A DNA stretch of 64,000 bases from an uncultured Faecalibacterium sp. (GCA_934524985.1 CAKSYT010000002.1:124001-188000), one strand, 5' to 3'. Counted from the first letter of the stretch, positions 17,472-26,585 are shown. Notes: generated by a model not told the origin, from the sequence alone. Numbers and translations are program-made.

Positions 17472-18776
17472 TTAGTTGCTTTCAATGCGGCACTGCAGCA
17501 CATAGCTGCCCAGTGCAAAGATCTTGCCGTTGGAGGGCACATACAGCCGGCAGGCAATGTTCTGCTGGCCGGTGGCCACGGCAAAGTCCTCGGCGTCGAT
17601 CTCAATGACCACCTGCTCAGGGGTCAAAGTCTCCATAGCGCCCTTGGGGCCGCAGAGGATGACGTTCATCAGCCGCTCGGTCTCCACCGTCAGCTGATAG
17701 GTAGCGGGCAGATTGACCACCTGCACGCAGCTGGCGGGCAGGTTCATGGTCTTGGTCTCCAGCCCGGAGCAGTCAAAGCTGACCGTGATGGTGGAGATAT
17801 TGTCCAGCAGATAGATATCTGTGGGCAGCTCAATGGGCATCTCGTACACCTTGTTCAGGCTGAAGGTGGAAAGGTCGATGGTGCCGATGGACAAGGTGGA
17901 CAGCGCATCGATCTTTTCTGCCGGGCCTGCCACCTTGAGCTGCTTGCAGCTGAGGGCATAGCTCAGCACCGAGTTATCGAACCCGCGCGGCGCGTTGATA
18001 AAGTTCACCTTCACCGGCAGGGTCGCCATCTTGTACACTTGCAGGGTCACATCCACGTTGCTTTCTTCCAGCGTGGTGTACTGGAACTTGACCTCCTTGC
18101 CGCCGCTGGTGTAGAAGCGCAAAGGGGTGCTCAGCGTGACCGACTCGGTCAGCTCGCTGTTATAGGATGCCTCAGCGGTGCAGGTAGCCACCTTGCTCAG
18201 CTCGCTGCTGGGGCCGGACAGGGTGACAGTCTCCTTGGAGACCTCGGTGCTGTAAAGGATATAGCCATCCGCAATGCGCAGATAGTTGGTGGTAACGGTA
18301 ACGGGCAGGGTCTTTTCCTCCACCACGTCAAACACCACGTCCACCGTGTTGTCACTGCCCTCCATGGTAACGGTCACACCGTTGAGCAGGCCGTTTGCGC
18401 CGCGTACCAGCAGCCGCAGGGTCTTTTCGCCGCTGTCGCGCACGCTGGACCAGTCCGGGTAAACCACAAAGTCCGAGGCGCTCAGCCCGCCGATGGTGTA
18501 GCCATCGCCGGAGAGCTTCAGGTTCACAGTCTTATCCTCGGCGCTGACGATACTCAGGCCCCGGGAGGTATAGGCAGCGGAATCGTAGGTATAATCCACC
18601 GGCACATTATAAATGGTGTTGGTGGTGCCGGGCTGGACAATAATGGTGACCACCATCCATGCAACGATGGCGCCCAGCACGGACAGTGCCAGTCGGATGC
18701 GGCGGTCATCCAGAAGATTCTTTTTTTTGCGGACGGCAGGCTTTGCACCGTTCGTCTTGTTCGGCTGGTTGCTCAT
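17472..18776 (-). CDS. cdaR: CdaR, YbbR-domain regulator of diadenylate cyclase
   Basis: 434 residues. One N-terminal membrane anchor (about 27-48, IRLALSVLGAIVAWMVVTIIV) is followed by four extracellular YbbR repeats (starting about 50, 140, 230 and 320) with the beta-rich, threonine/valine-rich pattern of the family. CdaR binds and modulates the membrane cyclase CdaA. The ATG at 18776 overlaps the cdaA stop (ATGA) and has GGAGGA upstream. The usual third partner, glmM, does not follow; the next gene is the FAD protein. Confidence 0.92.
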   Translation of the reverse strand: MSNQPNKTNGAKPAVRKKKNLLDDRRIRLALSVLGAIVAWMVVTIIVQPGTTNTIYNVPVDYTYDSAAYTSRGLSIVSAEDKTVNLKLSGDGYTIGGLSASDFVVYPDWSSVRDSGEKTLRLLVRGANGLLNGVTVTMEGSDNTVDVVFDVVEEKTLPVTVTTNYLRIADGYILYSTEVSKETVTLSGPSSELSKVATCTAEASYNSELTESVTLSTPLRFYTSGGKEVKFQYTTLEESNVDVTLQVYKMATLPVKVNFINAPRGFDNSVLSYALSCKQLKVAGPAEKIDALSTLSIGTIDLSTFSLNKVYEMPIELPTDIYLLDNISTITVSFDCSGLETKTMNLPASCVQVVNLPATYQLTVETERLMNVILCGPKGAMETLTPEQVVIEIDAEDFAVATGQQNIACRLYVPSNGKIFALGSYVLQCRIESN

Positions 18777-19675
18777 TGCTGCTCGTCCTCCCCCTTCTGG
18801 CTGATCCAGTTCCACAGCTTTTTCGCCTGCTCCACCCAGCTGTCGGCGGTGTTCTTTTCTACCGTGGACTCCTTGGGGATCATCTCGTCGATGAGGCGGG
18901 TATACAGGCTCTGGCGGTCAAAATGACGGATCAGCACACCATTTTTAGCCATGGAGATGATGCCGGTCTCCTCGCTGACCACGATGGCAATGGCGTCGGA
19001 GTTTTCCGCAATGCCAAGGCAGGCGCGGTGGCGGGTGCCCATATCCTTGCCCAGATCCAGATTGTTGGAAAGGGGCAGCACGCAGCCCGCCGCCTTGATG
19101 CGGCCGTTTTCGATGATGGCGGCACCGTCATGCAGGGGGGTGCCCTCGTAGAAGATGGTGCCCAGCACTTCCAGATTGACCGCGCTGTTCACCGGGGTGC
19201 CGGTGCGCACGATCTCGGAAAGGTTGGTGTGGCGTTCCAGCACGATGAGCGCGCCGGTCTTGGTCTCGGAAAAGCGCTCGGCTGCATCGCAGATGGCAAT
19301 AATGGCGCTGCGCCACGCGCCCTTCAGGCTGGGGTCGTTGTAGCGACCCTTTACGTTAAACAGCTTGGACGCCCACTGGTCTGTCTGACCCATGCGCTCC
19401 AGCGCACGGCGGATCTCCGGCTGGAACAGCACCACAAGGGTGAGCAGACCGACTTGCAGCAGCGAGTTGAGCAGCCATGTAACGGTGCGCATATTCAGGG
19501 TGTTGGCCACCAGATACACGACCATGACCAGCAGCGCGCCCTTAGCCAGCTGCCCGGCGCGGGTGCGGTTGATGATGCCCAGCAGCTGATAAATCAGAAA
19601 CGCGATGATGATGATATCCAGCAGATCAACGATCTTAAAGGTCTGAAAATTTGCGATGATCGCATTCAGTGTCAT
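18773..19675 (-). CDS. cdaA: Diadenylate cyclase CdaA
   Basis: 300 residues. It condenses two ATP into c-di-AMP at the membrane. N-terminal membrane helices cover about residues 12-90 (LLDIIIIAFLIYQLLGII; ALLVMVVYLVANTL; LLQVGLLTLVVLF). The DAC domain carries the catalytic DGA (PLHDGAAIIENG) and RHR motifs (GTRHRACLGIAE) and the EETG segment; all key residues are present. It is the head of the cdaA-cdaR pair, 15 nt after ispDF, in the same transcript as rel. Confidence 0.96.
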   Translation of the reverse strand: MTLNAIIANFQTFKIVDLLDIIIIAFLIYQLLGIINRTRAGQLAKGALLVMVVYLVANTLNMRTVTWLLNSLLQVGLLTLVVLFQPEIRRALERMGQTDQWASKLFNVKGRYNDPSLKGAWRSAIIAICDAAERFSETKTGALIVLERHTNLSEIVRTGTPVNSAVNLEVLGTIFYEGTPLHDGAAIIENGRIKAAGCVLPLSNNLDLGKDMGTRHRACLGIAENSDAIAIVVSEETGIISMAKNGVLIRHFDRQSLYTRLIDEMIPKESTVEKNTADSWVEQAKKLWNWISQKGEDEQQ

Positions 19676-19690
19676 GCGTGTGTGCCCCCC

Positions 19691-20857
19691 TTACACAGCT
19701 TCGATCAGGGCGACTGCGTGGGCGGCGATGCCCAGTCCCTCGCCGGTAAAGCCCAGATGCTCCTCCGTGGTAGCCTTTACGCTTACCGCCTCCACCGGCA
19801 GGCCGAAAGCCGCCGCCAGATTGGCACGCATGGCCGGGATATGGGGTGCAAGCTTGGGACGCTGGCACAGCAGGGTGGCATCGATGTTCTCAATGCGCCA
19901 GCCGTGCTCCTTGAGGATCTGCGCCACGCGGCAGGCCAGCTTCAGGCTGTCGGCACCGGCATACTCCGGGTCATTGTCCGGGAAATGCTGGCCGATATCC
20001 CCCAGCGCCGCTGCGCCCAGCACGGCATCCATCACCGCATGGGTCAGCACATCTGCATCCGAATGGCCCAGCAGGCCTTTTTCAAAGGGGATCTCCACCC
20101 CGCCAAGGATCAGCTTGCGCTGCTCTACCAAACGATGTACATCATAGCCGTGTCCAATACGCATTTCCGTTTCCTTCCTCTGTGCCGGGCGGGGCAGATC
20201 CTCCCGGGTGGTGATCTTCAGGTTTGCATAGTCGCCCTGCGTCAGCTGCACCGGACGTCCGGTCAGTTCAAACAGGCTGCAATCATCGGTAACAAGGCGA
20301 GCGCGCGCGGCGTCCAGCTCTTCCAGCGCCGCAAGATATGCTGCACGGTCAAAGCACTGGGGGGTCTGCACCGCATACAGGGTGCTGCGGTCCGGGGTGG
20401 TGTGCACCGCGCAGTCCGGGGGAACGGTTTTGCCATCGCCCCGGGCAGCTATCTTGATGGTATCCTTTACCGGCACCGCCGGGGCTGCCGCGCCGCACCG
20501 GGCAGCTGCTTCCAGCGCCGCCGTAATGACCGCTGCACTCACAAAGGGACGGGCGGCATCGTGCACCGCCACCAGCTCTCCGTGCGCGGCCAGTACGCCG
20601 TTTTTTGCGCTCTCGGCACGGGTAGCCCCGCCCGCTACGATCTGCACAGGCTTTGGGCAATCTGCCGCCTGCTGCGCCACAAACTCCCGGTTTTTGCCCG
20701 CCACCAACACAAGCTCGGTGACCTGCGGGCACTGGGCAAAGGCGCGGATGCTGCGGTGCAGCACCGTTTCGCCCCCCAGATCAAAGCTGAGCTTATCAAA
20801 GCCCATGCGGGTCGAGGAACCCGCCGCCACCAATACTGCCGATACAGTTTTTTCCAT
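19691..20857 (-). CDS. ispDF: Bifunctional IspD/IspF of the non-mevalonate isoprenoid pathway
   Basis: 388 residues. The N-terminal IspD domain (about 1-225) has the CTP-binding loop [18 protein letters not shown] and HDAARPFVS. The C-terminal IspF domain (about 232-388) begins [12 protein letters not shown] and holds the zinc-binding Asp/His, [16 protein letters not shown] and the end motif [21 protein letters not shown]. It makes CDP-methylerythritol and then the 2,4-cyclodiphosphate. Natural IspD-IspF fusions are known, although they skip the IspE step. ATG at 20857 is preferred to a GTG 9 nt upstream; GGTGGAAG serves as ribosome site. First gene of the long operon. Confidence 0.95.
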   Translation of the reverse strand: MEKTVSAVLVAAGSSTRMGFDKLSFDLGGETVLHRSIRAFAQCPQVTELVLVAGKNREFVAQQAADCPKPVQIVAGGATRAESAKNGVLAAHGELVAVHDAARPFVSAAVITAALEAAARCGAAAPAVPVKDTIKIAARGDGKTVPPDCAVHTTPDRSTLYAVQTPQCFDRAAYLAALEELDAARARLVTDDCSLFELTGRPVQLTQGDYANLKITTREDLPRPAQRKETEMRIGHGYDVHRLVEQRKLILGGVEIPFEKGLLGHSDADVLTHAVMDAVLGAAALGDIGQHFPDNDPEYAGADSLKLACRVAQILKEHGWRIENIDATLLCQRPKLAPHIPAMRANLAAAFGLPVEAVSVKATTEEHLGFTGEGLGIAAHAVALIEAV

Positions 20858-20924
20858 CTCTTCCACCTACCCTGCCGCTGTGCCGCGCTGCGCACCCACA
20901 GCTGCTTATAATAAACCATGTTTT

Positions 20925-20953
20925 ATTATAGCGTATCACAGCGCAAACTTCAA
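20925..20953 (-). promoter_or_regulatory. Promoter of the ispDF-cdaA-cdaR-...-rel-...-hemZ operon
   Basis: Minus strand TTGAAG (20948-20953), 17-nt spacer, TATAAT (20925-20930), about 70 nt before ispDF. No other strong promoter or terminator is obvious down to 6.6 kb, and gene gaps are 0-21 nt or overlaps. Confidence 0.75.
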
Positions 20954-21003
20954 CCGATTTTACACAGCAAAAGTGCATCTGTGCTGTATAAAGCGCGTGC
21001 TTT

Positions 21004-21161
21004 CGCCCTCTCAGGCGCTCCCGCGCCAGCTCCCCCAAAGGGGGAGCCAAGGTTTAAAGTCCATTGCTAAAGTATTAGCTATAATGTGAAACCTTCCGGC
21101 AGTGCTCTTGCCTCTCCCTTTGGGAGAGGTGGCATCGCCGCAGGCGATGACGGAGAGGGCG
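21004..21161. repeat. MITE/REP-like element, 158 bp with imperfect terminal inverted repeats
   Basis: The left end reads CGCCCTCTCAGGCG...AGCTCCCCCAAAGGGGGAGCC and the right end, read in reverse, CGCCCTCTCCGTCATCGCC...ACCTCTCCCAAAGGGAGAGGC, so the two ends follow the same template of about 50 nt. Each end holds its own small palindrome (CTCCCCCAAAGGGGGAG at about 21031-21047; CTCTCCCTTTGGGAGAG at 21111-21127). A third palindrome CATCGCCGCAGGCGATG lies at 21133-21149. No transposase gene is present, so the element would be non-autonomous. Confidence 0.7.
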
Positions 21162-21214
21162 CAGTAAGGCTAGCGCGCCCTACCCCTCATCCAGCGCTGC
21201 GCTCCAATGAACGC

Positions 21215-21250
21215 AAAAAGGGCTGCTGCACAAAAACGTGCAGCAGCCCT
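21215..21250 (-). terminator. Terminator after the phosphohexomutase gene
   Basis: A 12-bp stem GGGCTGCTGCAC/GTGCAGCAGCCC with loop AAAAAC (21220-21250) is followed on the minus strand by TTTTT (21215-21219). Confidence 0.85.
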
Positions 21251-21270
21251 GCGGATGCTTTGGGATGGTT

Positions 21271-22953
21271 TTACTTCAGGATGGGCTCAATGGCGGCAGC
21301 CAGAGCGTCCTTCTGTGCCTGTGCTTCGGCCAGATCCTTGCCCAGCGTGGTGAAGTAGGTCTTGATCTTCGGCTCGGTGCCGGAGGGACGCACCACCACG
21401 GTAGCGCCGTTTTCCAGCGTGTAGATCAGCACGTTGGCAGCGGGCAGGCCGGTCTCTTCCGGCTTCTTGTAGTCGGTAACCTTGACCACCTTATGGCCAG
21501 CCAGCTCCACAGGGGGCTGGTCGCGCAGCTTCTGCATGATGGAAGCCATCTTCTCCATGCCGGTCAGGCCGGGGAACTCGAAGCTGTCCACCTTGTTCAG
21601 GTAGCGGCCGTACTGAGCGTAGATCTCTTCCAGACGCTGCTTGATGGAGGAACCGATGCTGCGGTAGTAAGCAGCCATCTCGCAGATGAGCATGGAGCCG
21701 ATGACGGCGTCCTTATCGCGGACGTAGGGGCCAGCCAGATAGCCGTAGCTCTCCTCAAAGCCGAAGATGAAGCGGTCGACCTCACCAGCAGCCTCGAGGT
21801 TGGCGATCTGGTCGCCGATCCACTTGAAGCCGGTCAGCACATTGCGCATCTCCACGCCATAGTGCTTTGCCACAGCGTCTGCCAGCGGGGTGGACACGAT
21901 GGACTTGACTGCCACGGGGTTCTTGGGCATGGTGCCCTTCTCGATGCGGCCTGCGCAGATGTAATCCAGCAGCAGAACGCCCATCTCGTTGCCGGACACC
22001 AGCTCATAGCTGCCGTCCGGACACTTCATGGCAATGCCCACACGGTCGGCATCGGGGTCGGTAGCCAGCATCAGGTCTGCACCGGTCTTGGTAGCCAGCT
22101 CCAGACCCAACTTCAGGGCCTCGAAGATCTCGGGGTTGGGGTAGGAGCAGGTGGTAAAGTAGCCGTTGGGGTACTCCTGCTCGGGCACGATGGTGATGTC
22201 GGTAATGCCCATATCGTTCAGCACATGGGTCACGGGCACAAGGCCGGAGCCGTTCAGCGGGCTGTACACCAGCTTCAGGCCGGCAGTTTTGCACAGACCC
22301 GGGCGCACCTGACGTGCTTCAATGGCATCGTACAGGGCCTTTTTGCAGTCATCGCCCACAAAGCGGATCATGCCGCTCTCCACACCCTCGGCAAAGGAGA
22401 CGTACTTTGCGCCGGTGAGCACATCGGTCTTTTGGATCTCGTCGTAGACGATGGCGGCGGCGTCATCGGTCATCTGGCAGCCGTCCGGGCCGTAGGCCTT
22501 ATAGCCGTTGTACTTGGCCGGGTTGTGGGAGGCGGTGACCATGATACCGGCGTTGCAGTTATAGTAACGGGTTGCAAAGCTCAGGGCGGGCACAGGCATC
22601 AGGGCATCATAGATGCGCACCTTGATGCCGTTGGCTGCCAGAACGCCTGCAGCGGTCTTGGCAAAGACATCGCTCTTCAGGCGGCTGTCGTAGCTGATGG
22701 CCACGGTCTGGGTACCGCCCTGGGTCAGCACCCAGTTTGCCAGACCCTGCGTTGCCTGACGGACAACGTAGATGTTCATGCGGTTGGTACCGGCACCCAG
22801 CACGCCGCGCAGGCCTGCGGTACCAAACTTCAGCGCCACAGCAAAGCGATCCTTGATCTCATCGTCATTGCCTTCGACCTTTGCCAGTTCCGGCTTCAGG
22901 TCTGCATCCTCCAGATCCGCTGCCAGCCAGCGCTTGTATTCATCCAGATACAT
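21271..22953 (-). CDS. Phosphoglucomutase/phosphomannomutase family phosphohexomutase
   Basis: 560 residues, the length of PgcA-type alpha-phosphoglucomutases rather than GlmM (about 450). The active-site phosphoserine is in TASHNP (residues 140-145, Ser142). The metal-binding loop ATDPDADRVG and the sugar-binding FGFEESYGYL motif are intact, and the C-terminal domain ends with the phosphate-binding RPSGTEPKIK. It interconverts glucose-1-phosphate and glucose-6-phosphate, or the mannose equivalents. ATG at 22953 (AAGGTG upstream) is preferred to a GTG at 22962. Monocistronic, with its own promoter and terminator. Confidence 0.93.
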   Translation of the reverse strand: MYLDEYKRWLAADLEDADLKPELAKVEGNDDEIKDRFAVALKFGTAGLRGVLGAGTNRMNIYVVRQATQGLANWVLTQGGTQTVAISYDSRLKSDVFAKTAAGVLAANGIKVRIYDALMPVPALSFATRYYNCNAGIMVTASHNPAKYNGYKAYGPDGCQMTDDAAAIVYDEIQKTDVLTGAKYVSFAEGVESGMIRFVGDDCKKALYDAIEARQVRPGLCKTAGLKLVYSPLNGSGLVPVTHVLNDMGITDITIVPEQEYPNGYFTTCSYPNPEIFEALKLGLELATKTGADLMLATDPDADRVGIAMKCPDGSYELVSGNEMGVLLLDYICAGRIEKGTMPKNPVAVKSIVSTPLADAVAKHYGVEMRNVLTGFKWIGDQIANLEAAGEVDRFIFGFEESYGYLAGPYVRDKDAVIGSMLICEMAAYYRSIGSSIKQRLEEIYAQYGRYLNKVDSFEFPGLTGMEKMASIMQKLRDQPPVELAGHKVVKVTDYKKPEETGLPAANVLIYTLENGATVVVRPSGTEPKIKTYFTTLGKDLAEAQAQKDALAAAIEPILK

Positions 22954-23021
22954 CTTGTACACCTTACCTTTGTTTAAAATCTTTTTCCCCGGATCGAAAC
23001 GGTTTGTATAAACCTACTTAT

Positions 23022-23050
23022 ACTATAAACTCTTGCTCCGCTTATGTCAA
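23022..23050 (-). promoter_or_regulatory. Promoter for the phosphohexomutase gene
   Basis: Minus strand TTGACA (23045-23050), 17-nt spacer, TATAGT (23022-23027), about 70 nt before the start codon. Confidence 0.8.
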
Positions 23051-23078
23051 TTGCGTAATATGGCCGAAGTTTATGCCC

Positions 23079-23426
23079 TTAAAACCGGCAAATGCCACAA
23101 AAAACCGGATTTTCCGCCATAGTCATTGCGTTTTTGGATGTATCCAGCAGCTGGTAAGGCTGGTGCACGTCCTCCAGCACCTCCAGCCACTGCTCCGGCC
23201 CCACGCCGTTTTCGCACAGATAGCGCAGCAGCACCATCACCCGGCTAAAGCTATCGGCCGGGGCAAGCACTGTGCTGCTGCGCACCTTGCCGCCCTGCTC
23301 CCGGCGCAGCTGTGCCAGTACCCCCTGCGGGGTGGAAGCGGCGCAGTACACCAGCGTACAGGCGTGCTGCAAGCCCTCCAGCTCTGAATAAGTACGGATA
23401 TACCGGCAGCATTCCCCATTTGTCAT
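23079..23426 (-). CDS. Small protein of unknown function
   Basis: 115 residues. Begins MTNGECCRYIRTYSELEGLQ and contains two predicted helices with a hydrophobic core (VMVLLRYLCENGVGPEQWLEV, about 68-88). Cysteines sit near both ends (CC at 6-7; CGIC near the C-terminus). No signal peptide or clear membrane span. The ATG at 23426 has AAGGAG about 12 nt upstream. It is divergent from comM, with which it shares a short promoter region. I do not recognise the family. Confidence 0.6.
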   Translation of the reverse strand: MTNGECCRYIRTYSELEGLQHACTLVYCAASTPQGVLAQLRREQGGKVRSSTVLAPADSFSRVMVLLRYLCENGVGPEQWLEVLEDVHQPYQLLDTSKNAMTMAENPVFCGICRF

Positions 23427-23452
23427 GTTCTCTCGTTCTCCTTTCTGCTGCA

Positions 23453-23481
23453 TTGACAACTTTCCTGTGCTTTACTATAAT
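23453..23481 (+). promoter_or_regulatory. Consensus promoter for comM
   Basis: TTGACA (23453-23458), 17-nt spacer, TATAAT (23476-23481); a perfect sigma-A match about 100 nt before the comM start. It overlaps the upstream region of the divergent small gene. Confidence 0.85.
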
Positions 23482-23581
23482 GATTTCAAACAGAAAAAAC
23501 TGTCGAAGTATAGCAGATATATCCATTATTTTCCACTTTTGGCATTTTTGACAAACCATGCGCCATGCAGGGAGGGACACC

Positions 23582-25120
23582 ATGTATTCTGTGACCAACA
23601 GCTTTGGCCTGAACGGGCTGCGCGGCTTTGCCGTTGCCGTAGAGGCCGATGTTTCCGGCGGGCTGCCCGCGTTTTCCATCGTCGGCCTGCCGGACTCTGC
23701 CGTGCGGGAAAGCGCCGACCGGGTGCGCGCCGCCATCAAAAACCTTGGCTTCCGCTTCCCGGACCGACGCATCACCATCAACCTCGCCCCTGCCGATGTG
23801 CGCAAGACCGGCCCGGTGTACGATCTGCCGCTGCTTTTGGCGCTGCTGACCGCCAGCGGGCAGCTGGAAGAAGTACCCGCCGATGCTGCCTTTCTGGGCG
23901 AGCTTGCGCTGGACGGCAGTCTGCGTCCGGTGTCCGGCGTGCTGCCCATGGCACTTGCCGCTGCCGAGCACGGCATCCGGGCGCTGTACGTCCCGTCAGA
24001 GAACGCCGCCGAAGCAGCCGAAGCCTGTGCCGACACCATGACCGTCTACCCCGCCCACACCGCCCGGGAGGTGGTGGAGGCGCTGAAGGGCACCCGTCCC
24101 CTCTCCCCTGCCGCCGCCATTCCTTTTGACCCGGAGGACGCATGGCAGCAGGTGCCGGATTTTGCGGACGTGATGGGGCAGTCGCTGGCGCGGCGTGCCA
24201 TGGTCATTGCGGCCGCAGGCGGGCACAATGTGCTTTTAACGGGTGCACCCGGCACCGGCAAGTCCATGCTGGCAAAGCGCCTGCCGGGCATTCTGCCGCC
24301 CCTGACCCGGGAGGAAGCGGTGGAAACGACTAAAATCTACTCCATTGCCGGGCAGCTGCCGCAGGGGCGCGGGCTGATCTCTGCCCGTCCCTTCCGCAGC
24401 CCGCACCACTCGGCAAGCTCTGCCGCCCTTGCCGGAGGCGGGGCAATGTTCCGCCCGGGCGAGTGCAGTCTTGCCAACTGCGGCGTTCTGTTTTTGGACG
24501 AACTGCCGGAGTTTTCCCGCGAAAGCTTGGAGGTGCTGCGCCAGCCGCTGGAGGACGGTCAGATCACCGTGAGCCGCGCCGCCGGAAGCGCCACCTACCC
24601 CAGCCACTTCCAGCTGGTAGCCGCCATGAACCCCTGCAAATGCGGCTACTACGGCCACACCACCCGCGCCTGCACCTGCTCCCCCAGTGCGGTGCGGCAG
24701 TACCGCAGCCGGGTGTCCGGCCCGCTTTTGGACCGCATCGACCTGTGCGTGGAGATGGACCCCATCGCCTTTGACGAGCTGCACACCGCCGCGCCCTCCG
24801 AGAGCAGTGCCGAGCTGCGCAAACAGGTGCTTGCTGCCCGCGCCATTCAGGCCAAGCGCTACGCCGCGCCGGGCTTTAAAGGGGTGCACTGCAACGCCCA
24901 GCTGAACGCCGGACAGGTGCGGCGCATCTGCCGCATGACCCCCGGTGCCGAGCAGCTGCTGCGCAGCTCCTACGATGCACTGGGGCTTTCTGCCCGGGCG
25001 CATGACCGCATTCTGCGGGTAGCCCGCACCGTGGCCGACCTTGCCGGCAAGACCCTGCTGGACGAGGATTCCCTGCTGGAAGCGCTGCAATACCGGGCAC
25101 AGGAGAAATTGGACGGATAA
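23582..25120 (+). CDS. comM: YifB/ComM family AAA+ ATPase (Mg-chelatase-like)
   Basis: 512 residues. The N-terminal Lon-protease-like domain (about 1-165; PAFSIVGLPDSAVRES, ADVRKTGPVYDLPLLLA) is followed by the AAA+ core with Walker A TGAPGTGKSMLAKRLP (about 219-234), FRSPHHSASSAAL and Walker B LFLDELPEFSRE. The C-terminal helical domain includes a Cys cluster (NPCKCGYYGHTTRACTCS). ComM is a hexameric helicase that promotes branch migration of integrating DNA in natural transformation. ATG at 23582 follows GGGAGGG. It is likely cotranscribed with the amidohydrolase 30 nt downstream. Confidence 0.93.
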   Translation: MYSVTNSFGLNGLRGFAVAVEADVSGGLPAFSIVGLPDSAVRESADRVRAAIKNLGFRFPDRRITINLAPADVRKTGPVYDLPLLLALLTASGQLEEVPADAAFLGELALDGSLRPVSGVLPMALAAAEHGIRALYVPSENAAEAAEACADTMTVYPAHTAREVVEALKGTRPLSPAAAIPFDPEDAWQQVPDFADVMGQSLARRAMVIAAAGGHNVLLTGAPGTGKSMLAKRLPGILPPLTREEAVETTKIYSIAGQLPQGRGLISARPFRSPHHSASSAALAGGGAMFRPGECSLANCGVLFLDELPEFSRESLEVLRQPLEDGQITVSRAAGSATYPSHFQLVAAMNPCKCGYYGHTTRACTCSPSAVRQYRSRVSGPLLDRIDLCVEMDPIAFDELHTAAPSESSAELRKQVLAARAIQAKRYAAPGFKGVHCNAQLNAGQVRRICRMTPGAEQLLRSSYDALGLSARAHDRILRVARTVADLAGKTLLDEDSLLEALQYRAQEKLDG

Positions 25121-25151
25121 TGCAAAATAAAACGGAAAGAGGATGGAACAC

Positions 25152-26435
25152 ATGAAACGTGCCTACACCAACGGCATTCTTCTGGACGGCACCGAGCAGA
25201 TGGAGCCGGTATGGGGCAAGGTGCTGCTGACCGAAAACGACAAGATCACTGCCATCGTGGATGCTGGTGCAAGCCTTGACGGCTGCGAGGTCATCGACCT
25301 GCACGGCGGATATCTTTGCCCGGGGCTTATCAACCTGCACGTCCATCTGGCGGGTAACGGTAAACCCAGCGCAAAGCCCCGGGACAATGCAGCACTGGTG
25401 CGTAAGATCCTGAGCAACGGGCTGACCCGCGCCATCGCCTACCGGCTGGTGTGCAGCTATGCCAAGCTGGAACTGCTGGGCGGCGTGACCACCGTGCGCA
25501 CCGTGGGCGGCATTGCGGACTTTGATACCCGCTGCCGGGACGACAGCGCCGCCGGGAAGGTGCTGGCACCCCGGATTCTGGCCGCCAACGAGGGCATCTC
25601 GGTGCCGGGCGGGCACATGGCAGGCTCGGTGGCCGTGGCGGCGCACAACAACGCTGAAGCGCTGGCGCAGCTAAAAAAGGCTAGTGCACAGAAGGTAGAC
25701 CTTGTCAAGCTGATGATCACCGGCGGCGTGCTGGACGCCACCGAAAAAGGCACCCCCGGCGAGATGAAGATGCCGCCGGAGATGATCAAAGCCGTCTGCG
25801 ATGCAGCCCACAAGCTGGGCTATACCGTTGCCGCCCATACCGAATCCCCTGCGGGCGTAAAGGCTGCGCTGGAAAATGGCGTGGACTCCATTGAGCACGG
25901 CGCAAAAATGGACGAGGAGACAGTGCGTCTGTACAAGGAGCGGGGCGCATTTTTGTGCACGACCATTTCCCCTGCGCTGCCCTACGCCCTGTTTGACACC
26001 GCTGTTTCGGGTGCCTCGGAAAAAGACCAGTACAACGGCAAGATCGTCTTTGACGGCGTAGTCGAAAGCGCCAAGACCGCGCTGGCAAACGGCATTCCGG
26101 TGGGCTTGGGCAACGATGTGGGCTGCCCTTACATTACCCAGTACGATTTCTGGCGGGAGCTGTGCTACTTCCACAAATACTGCGGCGTGAGCAACCGTTT
26201 TGCCCTCTACACGGCCACCCTGCGCAACGCGCAGCTGGCGGGCATCGGCGATGTGACCGGCTCTATCGCGCCCGGCAAGAGCGCAGATTTTATCGTGACC
26301 CGCGAAAACCCGCTGGAGGATCTGCGTGCTTTGCAGCATCTGGAACTGGTTGTCTGCCGCGGCCGCGCCGTGAAAAAGCCCTCCCCCAAGCGTAAAAAAG
26401 AGGTAGACGCTCTGCTGGATCCGTATCTGGTTTAA
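25152..26435 (+). CDS. Amidohydrolase-family metal-dependent hydrolase
   Basis: 427 residues. The imidazolonepropionase/prolidase-like amidohydrolase fold shows the metal-binding INLHVHLAG (about 57-65), a lysine in DLVKLMITGG that could be carboxylated, VAAHTES and SIEHGAKMD with the third and fourth histidines, and the catalytic Asp in GLGNDVGCP. The composite beta-domain closes with the GSIAPGKSADFIV segment typical of the superfamily. Cytosolic. It could cleave an aryl/acyl amide or a dipeptide; substrate cannot be read. A start 9 nt upstream (25143) is also possible; AGAGG spacing favours 25152. Confidence 0.85.
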   Translation: MKRAYTNGILLDGTEQMEPVWGKVLLTENDKITAIVDAGASLDGCEVIDLHGGYLCPGLINLHVHLAGNGKPSAKPRDNAALVRKILSNGLTRAIAYRLVCSYAKLELLGGVTTVRTVGGIADFDTRCRDDSAAGKVLAPRILAANEGISVPGGHMAGSVAVAAHNNAEALAQLKKASAQKVDLVKLMITGGVLDATEKGTPGEMKMPPEMIKAVCDAAHKLGYTVAAHTESPAGVKAALENGVDSIEHGAKMDEETVRLYKERGAFLCTTISPALPYALFDTAVSGASEKDQYNGKIVFDGVVESAKTALANGIPVGLGNDVGCPYITQYDFWRELCYFHKYCGVSNRFALYTATLRNAQLAGIGDVTGSIAPGKSADFIVTRENPLEDLRALQHLELVVCRGRAVKKPSPKRKKEVDALLDPYLV

Positions 26436-26457
26436 GCGATCCGCCCAATACATAAAA

Positions 26458-26491
26458 ACGCGAGTGGCCAAAGCGGTCGCTCGCGTTTTTT
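26458..26491 (+). terminator. Terminator after the amidohydrolase gene
   Basis: ACGCGAG (26458-26464) pairs with CTCGCGT (26480-26486), followed by a T-run to 26491. Confidence 0.8.
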
Positions 26492-26520
26492 GTTTGCTAT
26501 CAACGGGTTGCATTTTCTCT

Positions 26521-26553
26521 TTTCCAGTGCCGCCCGGTGTGGTATACTGGAAA
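26521..26553 (+). promoter_or_regulatory. Promoter with flanking inverted repeat before the GNAT gene
   Basis: TATACT (26543-26548) forms a -10 element with a weak TTTTCC-like -35, 17 nt upstream. The arms TTTCCAGT (26521-26528) and ACTGGAAA (26546-26553) form an 8-bp inverted repeat around it, a possible operator. Confidence 0.4.
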
Positions 26554-26585
26554 TGTAAAAACCAGAAAATGGAAGGAGCAAAAAA

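Noticed and set aside
15660-18926. 1088-codon open frame on the plus strand opposite the FAD protein, cdaR and XpaC-like genes
   Set aside because: Spans several genuine minus-strand genes with intact motifs; a frame artefact of codon bias.
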